Assembly (NCBI RefSeq): GCF_001544075.1
Contig: NZ_BCNT01000020.1
Location: forward strand, 1-64,000
From: Comamonas terrae
GTDB taxonomy: Bacteria > Pseudomonadota > Gammaproteobacteria > Burkholderiales > Burkholderiaceae_C
Direction of reading: 5' to 3'
DNA: 64,000 bases
Below, one piece after another: positions 53,708-64,000 of the stretch. Within the stretch, counting starts at the first letter, position 1; the number at the start of each line of letters is the position of its first letter. A model generated the notes under the pieces. The model ran no database searches, was not told where the DNA came from, and saw only the letters and a list, made by a program, of their open reading frames with translations. The translations under genes and the position numbers were made by a program.

Positions 53708-54928
53708 ATGCAACGCCTTGCCTTCTGTTCCCTCAGCCTTTGCACGCTGCTCGCCACCGGCACTGCCTGCGCGCAAACCTCGGTCACCCTGTTCGGCGTC
53801 ATGGACGCGAGCATCAGCCGCTACAGCGTGCGCAGCGAATCATGGGATGCGGGCCCCGCGCGCTCGGTCCGGCAGAGCACCTGGGCGCTGTCGCCGTCGG
53901 GCAATCTCGCCAGCCGCATCGGCATCCGCGCCACGGAAGACCTCGGCGGCGGCCTTGCGGCCGGCATGTGGCTGGAAGCCCCGGTCACCAACGACACCGG
54001 GGGCGGCGCGCTGAACTTCGGCCGCCGCTCCACGGTCAGCCTCTCGGGCCGGCTGGGCGAGCTGCGCCTGGGGCGCGACCACACGCCCTCCTTCCTGAAC
54101 GACTGGGCGTTCGATCCCTTCACCTCCAACGGCGTGGGCCTCAACCTGATTGCCGTGGTCAACAGCAATCTGGCCACGGCCCGCGCGCTGGCCACCCAGA
54201 GCACGGGCAGCCTCACGGACCGGCTGCTGGGCGGCGGCCTCTCGGCCGGCACCGACAACTATCTGCGCGCCAGCAATACCATCGGCTACCACCTGCCCGC
54301 AGGCCTGGGCGGCGTGTACGGCCAGGCCATGTATGCCTTCGCGGAAAACTCCAGCCAGCGCGGCCGCTATGCGGGCGCGCGCCTGGGCTGGGCCGGCGGC
54401 CCGACCGACGTGGCCGTGGCCTACGGCGAGAGCACGCTGGGCAATGCCGGCGCCAGCGCCGAAAAGATCAAGTCGCTGAACCTGGGTGGAAGCTACGATT
54501 TCGGCTCCGCCAAGGTCTTCGGCGAATGGTCCGACGTGCGCAACGAGCGCCATGACGCTGCCACGCTCGCCCCCGTCAGCGACCGCTACCAGGGTCTCCT
54601 GGCCGGCATCACCATTCCGGTGGGGGTCCACATGGTGCGCGCCTCCTATTCGCGTGTGCAGTTCAGGAGCGGCCAGGGCACGGGCGACTCGTCCGTCAAC
54701 AAGCTGGCGCTGGGCTATGTGCACAACCTGTCCAAGCGCACGGCGCTATACACCACCATCTCGCGCATCAGCGTGGGCAACGGCCAGAACAATCCCGGCA
54801 TCATGGGCGCCACGCCGCTGGTCGTGAGCAGCCCGATCATCATGCCCCAGCCCTCCTATGTCACCACGGGCGGCATGCGGCCGGCTGGCGCCCTGGGCTT
54901 CGACATGGGCCTGCGCATGATGTTCTGA
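53708..54928 (+). CDS. General porin (Porin_4 type)
   Basis: A 406-aa outer-membrane beta-barrel porin. Signal peptide 1-22 (cleavage CAQ-TSVTLFG). The mature start SVTLFGVMDASISRYSV, the GLGELRLGRDHTPSF segment (here LGELRLGRDHTPSF) and the C-terminal phenylalanine (GLRMMF), needed for Bam-mediated insertion, are typical of beta-proteobacterial trimeric porins. It has its own AraC-type operator matching that of the tauD1 operon, so it is probably the outer-membrane entry route for the pathway substrate. Confidence 0.92.
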   Translation: MQRLAFCSLSLCTLLATGTACAQTSVTLFGVMDASISRYSVRSESWDAGPARSVRQSTWALSPSGNLASRIGIRATEDLGGGLAAGMWLEAPVTNDTGGGALNFGRRSTVSLSGRLGELRLGRDHTPSFLNDWAFDPFTSNGVGLNLIAVVNSNLATARALATQSTGSLTDRLLGGGLSAGTDNYLRASNTIGYHLPAGLGGVYGQAMYAFAENSSQRGRYAGARLGWAGGPTDVAVAYGESTLGNAGASAEKIKSLNLGGSYDFGSAKVFGEWSDVRNERHDAATLAPVSDRYQGLLAGITIPVGVHMVRASYSRVQFRSGQGTGDSSVNKLALGYVHNLSKRTALYTTISRISVGNGQNNPGIMGATPLVVSSPIIMPQPSYVTTGGMRPAGALGFDMGLRMMF

Positions 54929-55158
54929 GTCTCGGGCAGGTGCGCAGATCGGTGCGGACCGCCGAGGGCAACGACCGTTGCTTCATCCGGCACGCGCACT
55001 CCGCCTGCCCGGCATGCCCGTCCGCTGAGCCGAGCCTGCGCATGGCTGCAAACCGTCGGACCGAAGAGTTCCGCCGGAACGCTCAGCTGCCGCAAAGGCG
55101 ACGGCAGTCCACTTACCGTGCCGCTGCACCCTGCTGGCGCGGGAGCCGGGGATGGCGC

Positions 55159-55491
55159 TCAAAGCCCGCCATTGCGGCTGATCGCGCACAGCTTGGGCGA
55201 ATCGGCGGACAGATCCATGATGGCGTACTTTTCCATGGAAACGATAAAGGCAAAAAAAGGCGTATACCCCTCGCTGGAATCCGTCTTGACTTCACCGCAG
55301 ATATGGAAGGCTCCCTTTTCCTTCTTGTCTTCAAACACTTCCAGATTCTTGATATCGGCTATGCCATGGCCTTTGAGCTTTTCTGCCAGTGCGCTTCTCA
55401 GCACGGACTGGCTGATCTCCGGCACCCCTTCAGCCAGTGCGGCCCCACCACAGGCCAGGGACAGAAAAAGAGCCGCCAAGGATTTGCGCAT
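55159..55491 (-). CDS. Small secreted protein, 110 aa
   Basis: A 110-aa exported protein. Signal peptide 1-20 (MRKSLAALFLSLACGGAALA). The mature part (EVFEDKKEKGAFHICGEVKTD, in shorter pieces) has two cysteines, at about 69 and 102, that may pair. GGGAGAGG sits 4 nt before the ATG. I do not recognise the family. A TTGAC-N4-GTCAA palindrome lies 130 bp upstream. Confidence 0.6.
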   Translation of the reverse strand: MRKSLAALFLSLACGGAALAEGVPEISQSVLRSALAEKLKGHGIADIKNLEVFEDKKEKGAFHICGEVKTDSSEGYTPFFAFIVSMEKYAIMDLSADSPKLCAISRNGGL

Positions 55492-55620
55492 TACCTCTCC
55501 CGATGGGTGATTTTTCAATAGCGGCTGCAGCAAGCAGCCGCGAAAGTTTTTTGTTGAGGAGAGCAATCTAATTCATTTCGCATGCGTTGATGAGGAATCC
55601 TGCTCCCGCCGCGCGCATTC

Positions 55621-55634
55621 TTGACTTGGGTCAA
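55621..55634. promoter_or_regulatory. FNR-like palindrome TTGAC-N4-GTCAA
   Basis: A perfect inverted repeat TTGAC-TTGG-GTCAA, similar to FNR/ANR/DNR half sites, between kdpE and the small secreted protein gene. It is 130 bp from the secreted protein's start, on its upstream side. Confidence 0.35.
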
Positions 55635-55683
55635 ACCGGAATCCGGCGCCTTCTAGCGCCTGCCTGCACGGTCCTTGGATCGG

Positions 55684-56397
55684 CTACTGCGCCTGCAGCG
55701 CCAGGCCCACCAGCCGGTAGCCCACCTGCAGCTCGGTCTGCAGATGCTGCGGCTGGGCCGGGTCGGCCTCTATCTTCTGGCGCAGATTGGCCATGTGCAC
55801 GCGCAGATAGTGGGGCCGGTCCAGATATTCCGGCCCCCAGACCTGCAGCAGCAGCTGGCGGTGCGTCAGCACCCGGCCCTGCCCGGCAATCAGCGCCGCC
55901 AGCAGGCGGAACTCTATGGGGGTGAGATGCACGGCCTGCGCTCCCCGCCGCACCTCGTGCGTGGCCAGATCGACCACCACTTCACCGAAGCGCGCGCGGC
56001 TGGATGGCGCAGCCTCGGCCGGCAATTGCTGGCGCCGGCGCAGCAGCACGCGCAGCCGCGCCAGCAGCTCGGGCACGCCAAAGGGCTTGGTCAGGTAGTC
56101 GTCGGCACCGGCATCGAGGGCTGCGACCTTTTCCTCCTCTCGGTCCCGCGCCGACAGCACCAGCACGGGCAAGGGACTCCAGCTGCGCAGTTCCGCAATC
56201 ACGCTCTTGCCGTCGGCATCGGGCAGGCCCAGGTCCAGCACCACCACATCGGGCTGGCGGCTGGCCGCCTCGATCAGGCCGCGCCGTGCCGTCTCCGCCT
56301 CGAACACCTGCCAGCCTTCGTCCTCCAGGGCCAGGCGGACAAAGCGGCGTATCGCCAGGTCATCTTCGATCAGTAAAACGCGGTGGGCGGCAGTCAT
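55684..56397 (-). CDS. kdpE: KdpE response regulator
   Basis: A 237-aa OmpR-family response regulator for potassium limitation. The receiver has LIEDDLAIRRF (acidic pocket), VVLDLGLPDADG (phospho-Asp) and YLTKPFGVPELLARLR (Lys). The C-terminal winged helix shows LTPIEFRLLAALIAGQGRVLTHRQLL and HYLRVHMANLRQKIE. It starts 12 bp after kdpD. It should activate the kdp promoter, outside the window. Confidence 0.95.
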   Translation of the reverse strand: MTAAHRVLLIEDDLAIRRFVRLALEDEGWQVFEAETARRGLIEAASRQPDVVVLDLGLPDADGKSVIAELRSWSPLPVLVLSARDREEEKVAALDAGADDYLTKPFGVPELLARLRVLLRRRQQLPAEAAPSSRARFGEVVVDLATHEVRRGAQAVHLTPIEFRLLAALIAGQGRVLTHRQLLLQVWGPEYLDRPHYLRVHMANLRQKIEADPAQPQHLQTELQVGYRLVGLALQAQ

Positions 56398-56409
56398 GGG
56401 AAAGTCGGT

Positions 56410-59115
56410 TCAGTCATCCAGCGCGGGTTGTTCCGGAACGGGCAGGCGGATGGTGAAGATCGTACCCGGCCCGGGGTGGGCCGAGGCGGCCTCCAGCCGC
56501 CCACCATGGGCTTCGACGATGCGCTGCGCCAGCGTCAGCCCCAGGCCCATGCCGGAGACCGTGGACTCGACCACACCCCGGGTGAAGGGCTCGAACAGCA
56601 TGTCCGCATCCAGATGCCGGGGCAGGCCCGGGCCGTCGTCCTGCAGCGTCAGCAGACAGACATCGCCGTCGGGCCCGTGCTGCACCTGGCCGGTCAGCGC
56701 CAGCGTCGTTCCGGGCGGAGTGTACTTGGCGGCATTGTCCAGCAGATTGACCAGCACGCGCTCCATCAGTACCGCATCCACATGCAGCAACGGCAGCCCG
56801 GTGGGCAGATCGGTGCGCACCACATGTGCCGCCAGGCGGTCGTGCATCTGCCGCAGCGCGCTGCCCGCCAGTTCCTCGACGGGCAGCCACTCGCGCTTGA
56901 GGTGCACGCCGCCCTGCTGCAGGCGCGCCATGGCCAGCAGATTGTCCACCAGTTGCTGCAGCGTCTGTGCCTGATCGCGGATCTGCACCAGCATGTCCGC
57001 CGCCGGGCCCGCCGGTACCCGCGGCAGGGCCGCCTGGGCAGCGCCCAGGATGCCGGTCAGCGGTGTGCGCAGATCGTGCGACACGGCCGACAGCAGGGTG
57101 TTGCGCAGCCGCTCGCCTTCCATGGCCACCTGGGTCTGCTGCGCCACCTCGACGAAGTGCACGCGTTCCAGCGCCAGCGCAATCTGGCTGGCACAGGCAT
57201 CCAGCAGCCGGCGCTCCTCCGGCACATCCAGCTGCCGGGGCTTGCGCAGCTGCAGCACCAGCACGCCGCGCACGCGCACCGGCGCCATCAGCGGCACATA
57301 CAGGGCCGGCGATGCGGGCAGCGTGTCCGTCCCCTGCCCGGCCGGCTGGCCGTGCTCCATGCTCCAGCGCGCAATGCTGGCATCCATCACGCCCTGGCTG
57401 CCGGCCACGGCGTGCAGGTTCTCCTGGGCGTCGGGCAGCTGCAGGCCCGCCTGCGCATCGAACACCCCCGAAACCGTGGTCAGCGCAATTTGCGCCACCT
57501 GCTCCTGCGTGAGTGCGCCCGACAGGTCGCGTGCCAGCCGCGCCAGCGCCCCGGCGCGCCGCTCGCGTTCGGCCGCCACGCGCGCCTCGTGGCGCAGCCG
57601 CGCCATGAGCTGGCCGCAGACCAGCGCCACGCCCAGCATCAGGCTGAAGGTGAACAGGTATTGCGTGTCGTTGACCGAGAAGGAGTCGCGCGGCGGCACG
57701 AAAAAGTAGTCGAAGCAAAGCACGGCCAGCAAGGCGGCCCATGCGCCGGGTCCGCGCCCCCAGCGCAGGGCCGAGAGCACGACCACCAGCAGGAACAGCA
57801 TGACGACGTTGGCCGGCTCGAACACCTGCAACAGCAGCTCGGCCACCGCGGTGGCGGCAAAGCAGGCCAGGGTCGCACCCGCATAGCCAACCCATGCAAT
57901 CGGCTTGCGATCCGCGATGGGCTTGCGCACAGCGCTCTCATTTTTGGGTAACGGCGGAGACAGCACCAATACATCCAGCCCCGGGTCCAGCCGCGCAATC
58001 TGCTCGGGCAGGCTGGTCGCCGTCCAGGGCAGCCAGCGCGACACGCGGCGCGGCATGCGGGCCAGCACCAGGTGGCTGGCATTGCGCTCGCGCGCAAAGG
58101 CCACCAGGGCCTGCGCCACGTTGGCGCCGGGAATCGTGGCCGTGTCGGCCCCCAGGCGCGCGGCCAGGGCCAGGGTCTTGAGCACGCCCTCCTGCGCCCG
58201 GCGTGGCCGGTGCTGGCGCTCGGGCGCATCCACGTAGACCACCATCCAGTCGGCTTCCAGCCGCCGCGCCAGGCGTGCGACCTGACGCACCAGCGCATCG
58301 TCGCCGGCGTGGCCGCCCACACCCACCAGCAGCCGCTCGCGTGCAGGCCAGACATCGCCGATGGAACGCTCGCGCCGGTAGTCGCGCATATCCTCGTCGA
58401 CACGGTCGGCCGTGCGCCGCAGCGCCAGCTCGCGCAGCGCCAGCAGATTGCCCAGGCGGAAGAAATTGTGCGAGGCGCGCTCGGCCTGCTCCAGCGGATA
58501 GACCTTGCCCGCCTTCAGGCGCCTGAGCAGCTCCTCGGGCGGGATGTCGACCACGATGACTTCGTCGGCGTTGTCGAAAATCCGGTCTGGCACGGTTTCA
58601 TGCACCTTGATGCCCACGATGCCGCCCACCACATCGTTGAGGCTTTCCAGGTGCTGCACGTTGAGCGTGGTCCAGACATTGATGCCGGCAGCCAGCAGTT
58701 CCTCCACATCCTGGCAACGCTTGGGATGGCGGGCGCCCGGCACATTGCTGTGCGCCAGTTCGTCCAGCAGCAGTATCTCGGGATGGCGCCGCAGCGCGGC
58801 ATCGAGATCGAACTCGGACAATTGCCGCCCCTGGTAGGGCAGATGCCGGCGCGGCAACTGTTCGAGGCCGTGCAGCTGCTGCTCGGTCTCGGCCCGGCCA
58901 TGCGTTTCCACCAGGCCCACCAGCACTTCGTGCCCTGCCTGGCGTTCGCGCTGCGCAGCCGCCAGCATGGCATAGGTCTTGCCTACGCCGGCGTTGGAGC
59001 CGAAGTAAATGCGCAGCTTGCCGCGCGCGGCAAGCTGCTGCTCGGCCTGCAGCTGGGCGACCAGCGCGTCGGGATCGGGGCGCGGGGCAAGCGGTGGGGA
59101 ATGGGTCATGGGCAT
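56410..59115 (-). CDS. kdpD: KdpD sensor histidine kinase
   Basis: A 901-aa sensor kinase. The N-terminal KdpD domain has a Walker A (FGSNAGVGKTYAML, about 38-51), then a Usp-like domain, four transmembrane helices near residues 395-490 (WVGYAGATLACFAATAVAELL), a GAF-like region, the phospho-acceptor SHDLRTPLTGILGA and HATPase boxes (NLLDNAAKYTP, DDGPGLP, GMGLGLTLAQRIVEAHGG). MTHSPP at 59109 is an equally likely start. It phosphorylates KdpE when potassium is scarce. Confidence 0.95.
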   Translation of the reverse strand: MPMTHSPPLAPRPDPDALVAQLQAEQQLAARGKLRIYFGSNAGVGKTYAMLAAAQRERQAGHEVLVGLVETHGRAETEQQLHGLEQLPRRHLPYQGRQLSEFDLDAALRRHPEILLLDELAHSNVPGARHPKRCQDVEELLAAGINVWTTLNVQHLESLNDVVGGIVGIKVHETVPDRIFDNADEVIVVDIPPEELLRRLKAGKVYPLEQAERASHNFFRLGNLLALRELALRRTADRVDEDMRDYRRERSIGDVWPARERLLVGVGGHAGDDALVRQVARLARRLEADWMVVYVDAPERQHRPRRAQEGVLKTLALAARLGADTATIPGANVAQALVAFARERNASHLVLARMPRRVSRWLPWTATSLPEQIARLDPGLDVLVLSPPLPKNESAVRKPIADRKPIAWVGYAGATLACFAATAVAELLLQVFEPANVVMLFLLVVVLSALRWGRGPGAWAALLAVLCFDYFFVPPRDSFSVNDTQYLFTFSLMLGVALVCGQLMARLRHEARVAAERERRAGALARLARDLSGALTQEQVAQIALTTVSGVFDAQAGLQLPDAQENLHAVAGSQGVMDASIARWSMEHGQPAGQGTDTLPASPALYVPLMAPVRVRGVLVLQLRKPRQLDVPEERRLLDACASQIALALERVHFVEVAQQTQVAMEGERLRNTLLSAVSHDLRTPLTGILGAAQAALPRVPAGPAADMLVQIRDQAQTLQQLVDNLLAMARLQQGGVHLKREWLPVEELAGSALRQMHDRLAAHVVRTDLPTGLPLLHVDAVLMERVLVNLLDNAAKYTPPGTTLALTGQVQHGPDGDVCLLTLQDDGPGLPRHLDADMLFEPFTRGVVESTVSGMGLGLTLAQRIVEAHGGRLEAASAHPGPGTIFTIRLPVPEQPALDD

Positions 59116-59165
59116 CGGGTCATCAGCGTATCACTGGCGGGCGGGGAAAAAGGCAGATGCACGGC

Positions 59166-60074
59166 TCAGAAGCCCGCGCTCAGGCCCAGCACCAGGCCGC
59201 TGCGCCCCAGGCTGCGCAGGCGCCCCTCGCTGTTGGCTGCGCTGTAGTAGCGGGCATCGGCCGATGTCCCCACCCAGGCCGCCGATGCCGTCCACACCCC
59301 CCAGGTCTTGGCCAGGGACACACGCCAGTCGGCGTAGGAAACCTCGCCGTAGTTGCGCACCAGGGTATAGCCGCCATGCACGCCCAGCGTGGCCCAGCCG
59401 CCCAGCGGATGCTGGTAGTTCAGGTCCAGGTACTGGCTGCCCCGGCTGCTGCCCGCCGGTGCGAGCGCCGTGGCAAAGGCCGAGCCGGCCGTGCTCTCGC
59501 GCAGGCCGAAATACGGCGTCAGCGCCAGCGACCATTTGATGTTGAAGCCACCATGCGTGGCGCCCAGATAGGCTTCCGTGGTGTCAAAGCGCTTGCTGCC
59601 GCCGTCCGGCGTTGCCAGCCTTGCGCCCGGGTAGCGGTAGTGCAGCAGGCCGGCATCCAGCTGCCAGCCGGGCGCCACATCGCCGCGCCAGCCGCCATAG
59701 ATATCGTTCTCCAGCCCTTCGCCGCGGCCATAGCTGTGGGTGGACACGTTGGTCAACGAGGTGCCCAGATAAAAGCCCCGCGGCAGCGCCAGCTCCACCC
59801 CGCCCTGCACGGCGGCGGCGCCCCAGGTTTGCGAGATGCCGCGAAAGCGGTAGTCGGACAGCAGGCTCAGGCTGCCGGTGATGGGCAGACCGGCCTGCGC
59901 CTTGACCTGCACTGCTTCAGGCATGGCGGCCCGGTCCGGTTTTTCCTGAGCTGCCGCGATGTGCGGCAACAGAAATCCAGATACGGCCAGCAACGCCGCC
60001 ACTGCCAGGACGCGGGAAGATACATGCGAAGTCACACGTGAAGCCGCGAAAGATTCTTGGAAAGATTTGCACAT
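59166..60074 (-). CDS. TorF-family putative outer-membrane porin
   Basis: A 302-aa protein of the TIGR02001-type family. Signal peptide to about residue 45 (LAVAALLAVSGFLLPHIAAA). The mature protein begins SLLSDYRFRGISQTWGAAAVQGGVE, the family hallmark, followed by YLGTSLTNVSTH, EAYLGATHGGFNIKWSLALTPYFG and alternating beta strands to a C-terminal Phe. ATG at 60074 has no strong Shine-Dalgarno. It lies between kdpB and kdpD on the same strand, an unusual position for an outer-membrane protein gene, and is preceded by two hairpins. Confidence 0.85.
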   Translation of the reverse strand: MCKSFQESFAASRVTSHVSSRVLAVAALLAVSGFLLPHIAAAQEKPDRAAMPEAVQVKAQAGLPITGSLSLLSDYRFRGISQTWGAAAVQGGVELALPRGFYLGTSLTNVSTHSYGRGEGLENDIYGGWRGDVAPGWQLDAGLLHYRYPGARLATPDGGSKRFDTTEAYLGATHGGFNIKWSLALTPYFGLRESTAGSAFATALAPAGSSRGSQYLDLNYQHPLGGWATLGVHGGYTLVRNYGEVSYADWRVSLAKTWGVWTASAAWVGTSADARYYSAANSEGRLRSLGRSGLVLGLSAGF

Positions 60075-60096
60075 GATGGAGAAACAAGAGACAGGA

Positions 60097-60182
60097 CTCC
60101 CCCTTCCCTGCAGGGGGAGCCCGAAGAACCATGAGGAGAAAGGGCAAGCACCCGCTACAGCCCCTGCCAGCAGGGCCGTAGC
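60097..60182 (-). promoter_or_regulatory. Two hairpins between kdpB and torF
   Basis: On the minus-strand transcript, GCTACGGCCC-TGC with GCAGGGGCTGTAGC (60154-60182) is followed by CTCCCCCT with AGGGGGAG (60097-60119). Neither has a good U-tract, so partial termination or 3'-end protection of the kdpACB mRNA is more likely than full termination. Confidence 0.45.
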
Positions 60183-60190
60183 GGCAGCGC

Positions 60191-62293
<2,103 letters not shown>

Positions 62294-62296
62294 GGC

Positions 62297-62992
62297 TTAC
62301 TCCTTTGCGGCGGACTGCAGCGCATCCAGCGCCAGGTTCAGTTGCAGCACGTTCACACGCGGCTCGCCCAGCAGGCCCAGGGTGCGCCCCTGCGTGTTCT
62401 GCTCCACGAGATGCCGCACCTGCTCTTGCGACAGATTGCGTTCCCGAGCCACACGCGGCAGCTGCAGCACGGCGTTGGCCACCGAGATATGCGGGTCCAG
62501 CCCCGAGGCCGAAGCAGTCACCGCATCCACCGGAACCGGGGCATCGGCGGCCAGGCCGTTGCCCTCGCGGTACTGCGCCACGCGGGCGGCTACCGTCTCG
62601 GCCAGATCCTTGTGCGTGGCCCCCTGGTTGCTGCCGCCGGACTGGCCGGCGTTATAGGGGGCAGCCACGCTGGCGCCTTCCTTGGCGGGATCGGGCGCCG
62701 TCGTGGCGCTGGGCCGCCCGTGGAAATAGGCGGGGCCCGCGAACTGCTGGCCTATCAGCGCCGAGCCCACGACCAGGCCGTTGCGCTCTATCAGGCTGCC
62801 GTTGGCTGTATGCGGCAACAGGGCCTGGGCCACGCCGGTGGTCGCCAGCGGATAGGCAATGCCGGCCACCAGCATCACGGCCACGGCCGCGCGCACGCTG
62901 CTGGCCGCGAGGCGGCTCCAGGAGGCTGGAGATGCTTCGGCATCCGCCACCAAAGTCGCAGGAGTGGAGATAGAAAGAGAAGAGGATTTCAT
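62297..62992 (-). CDS. kdpC: KdpC subunit
   Basis: A 231-aa KdpC, single-span subunit stabilising KdpA-KdpB. A membrane helix lies at about 35-55 ([20 protein letters not shown]). Family blocks: [49 protein letters not shown] and [12 protein letters not shown]. The N-terminus is about 25 residues longer than in E. coli. The start at MKSSSLS has AGAGGA upstream. It precedes kdpB instead of following it. Confidence 0.95.
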   Translation of the reverse strand: MKSSSLSISTPATLVADAEASPASWSRLAASSVRAAVAVMLVAGIAYPLATTGVAQALLPHTANGSLIERNGLVVGSALIGQQFAGPAYFHGRPSATTAPDPAKEGASVAAPYNAGQSGGSNQGATHKDLAETVAARVAQYREGNGLAADAPVPVDAVTASASGLDPHISVANAVLQLPRVARERNLSQEQVRHLVEQNTQGRTLGLLGEPRVNVLQLNLALDALQSAAKE

Positions 62993-63173
62993 GATCTTGC
63001 TTCCAACGGATTTATCTGTAATTCCTGGCACCGCCCGTAGCGCCTGAAGCACGCGCCCTCCATGTAAGGGCAGCCGAGCAAGGGCCGCCCCGCAGCGAGG
63101 GCTGCGTCTCCCTGCCCGCATGGCCCAGCCATGCGAGAGCGGGGGGGAAGGCGCGAAGCGACTCAGGGGGGTG
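62993..63173. repeat. Hairpin-rich intergenic repeat between kdpA and kdpC
   Basis: The 181-bp spacer carries GCATGGC-CCA-GCCATGC (63118-63134), CGCAGC-GAGG-GCTGCG (63091-63106) and a further GGGC-GCC stem near 63069. Read on minus it runs CCCCCCTGAGTCGCTTCGCG and onward, which I recall as like a dispersed intergenic repeat of Comamonadaceae (from memory, not searched). No gene. Confidence 0.45.
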
Positions 63174-64000
63174 TCATGCATAGAGCTGTCCGACCAGCAT
63201 TTGAAGGTGTTCGACGATGGGCCCCAGGGCCAGCGCCGGCAGGAAGGTGAGGCCGCCCACCACCAGCACCACGAACACGAGCAGACCCATGAACAGCGGC
63301 GAGGCCGTGGGGAAAGTGCCGGGGCCCGCAGGCACCGTGGTCTTGGCCGCCATGCTGCCGGCCACGGCCAGCATGGGCAGCAGCGTGAGAAAGCGCCCCA
63401 CGATCATGGCCAGGCCCAGCGTGACGTTGAAAAACGGCGTGTTGGCGTTCAGCCCCGCGAAGGCCGAGCCGTTGTTGGCCGTGGCCGAGGCATAGGCATA
63501 GAGAATCTCGGAGAAGCCGTGCGGGCCGTGGTTGTTGAGGCTGGAGGAAGCGTCGGGCCAGAGCAGGGCCAGCGCCGTGAAGCCCAGCATGCTGGCCGGC
63601 TGCGCCAGCACCGAGAGCATGACCAGCTTGATCTCGCGCACCTCGATCTTCTTGCCCAGGAACTCGGGCGTGCGGCCTATCATCATGCCGGCCAGGAAAA
63701 CCGTGAGGATGGCGTACTGGATCAGGTTGATCAGACCCACGCCGTCGCCGCCGAACACGCAGTTGAGCATCATCAGCGCCAGCGGCGTGATGCCGCCCAG
63801 CGGCGTGAGCGAATCGTGCATGGCATCGACCGAACCCGTGGTGGCCGCCGTGGTGGCCGTCACGAACAAGGAGGTATCGGCAATGCCGAAGCGCAGCTCC
63901 TTGCCTTCCATGTTGCCGCCGCTCTGCGTGAGGCTCCATTGCTGGTCGGCACCGGCATGCGCCAGCAGGCCGCTGCCTTGCTGCTCCGCCACGAACACCA
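63174..64000 (-). CDS. kdpA: KdpA potassium channel-like subunit (start beyond window)
   Basis: The C-terminal 275 residues or so of KdpA; the frame is open at the right edge, so the start lies outside. Visible features are the fourth selectivity-filter-type region ([18 protein letters not shown]), [22 protein letters not shown] and several membrane helices ending at [13 protein letters not shown]. KdpA forms the K+ path of the KdpFABC pump. First visible gene of the kdp locus. Confidence 0.95.
   Translation of the reverse strand, partial: VFVAEQQGSGLLAHAGADQQWSLTQSGGNMEGKELRFGIADTSLFVTATTAATTGSVDAMHDSLTPLGGITPLALMMLNCVFGGDGVGLINLIQYAILTVFLAGMMIGRTPEFLGKKIEVREIKLVMLSVLAQPASMLGFTALALLWPDASSSLNNHGPHGFSEILYAYASATANNGSAFAGLNANTPFFNVTLGLAMIVGRFLTLLPMLAVAGSMAAKTTVPAGPGTFPTASPLFMGLLVFVVLVVGGLTFLPALALGPIVEHLQMLVGQLYA

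Overview
This is a GC-rich proteobacterial chromosomal window. It looks like a member of the Comamonadaceae (Comamonas or a close relative such as Delftia). That placement is an inference from several Bug/TctC-type solute-binding proteins, a TTG-started infA, a Porin_4-type porin, BKACE (DUF849) genes and the general gene style; no rRNA or other phylogenetic marker is present. I see no phage, insertion sequence, tRNA or CRISPR array. The left end cuts a glycine-rich protein gene and the right end cuts kdpA.

Layout. 0-8.4 kb: end of a Gly/Leu-rich protein, an argO/argP-type exporter-regulator pair, a methyltransferase, a DUF2721 protein, then a LysR regulator divergent from a Bug-protein plus AbgB-like amidohydrolase operon. 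8.4-18 kb: housekeeping genes, namely slyX, an aminotransferase, nth, a PAS-GGDEF cyclase, cobT, a penicillin-V-acylase-like hydrolase, a small leader gene plus infA, and gltS. 18-31 kb: a run of small envelope and stress proteins (a cysteine-repeat periplasmic protein, CsbD, BLUF photosensor, lipocalin, UspA, CHAD) containing a divergent glycosyltransferase / carbamoyltransferase-epimerase trio. 31.3-37.5 kb: the four-gene ligase-associated DNA repair operon (MBL exonuclease, ATP-dependent ligase, Lhr-like helicase, PdeM).

38.6-54.9 kb: two paralogous catabolic modules arranged tail to tail. Module 1 (plus strand) is TauD-type dioxygenase, BKACE, Bug protein, RBBP9-type hydrolase, quinone oxidoreductase, acyl-CoA ligase, MFS carrier, YeiH-type exporter and an AraC regulator, with a second AraC gene divergent at its head. 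Module 2 (minus strand) is Bug protein, TauD-type dioxygenase, BKACE and a DsbA/FrnE-like protein, with a porin gene divergent at its head. Matching 21-bp-spaced direct repeats lie upstream of tauD1 and of the porin gene, which suggests one AraC-type regulon. I infer uptake (porin, Bug proteins, MFS), oxygenolytic attack, CoA activation and beta-keto-acid cleavage of an unidentified acid, possibly an organosulfonate.

55.1-64 kb: a small secreted protein and a kdp potassium-uptake locus on the minus strand. Its order is kdpA-kdpC-kdpB-torF-kdpD-kdpE: kdpB and kdpC are swapped relative to the textbook order, and a TorF-type outer-membrane protein gene sits between the transporter and the sensor genes.
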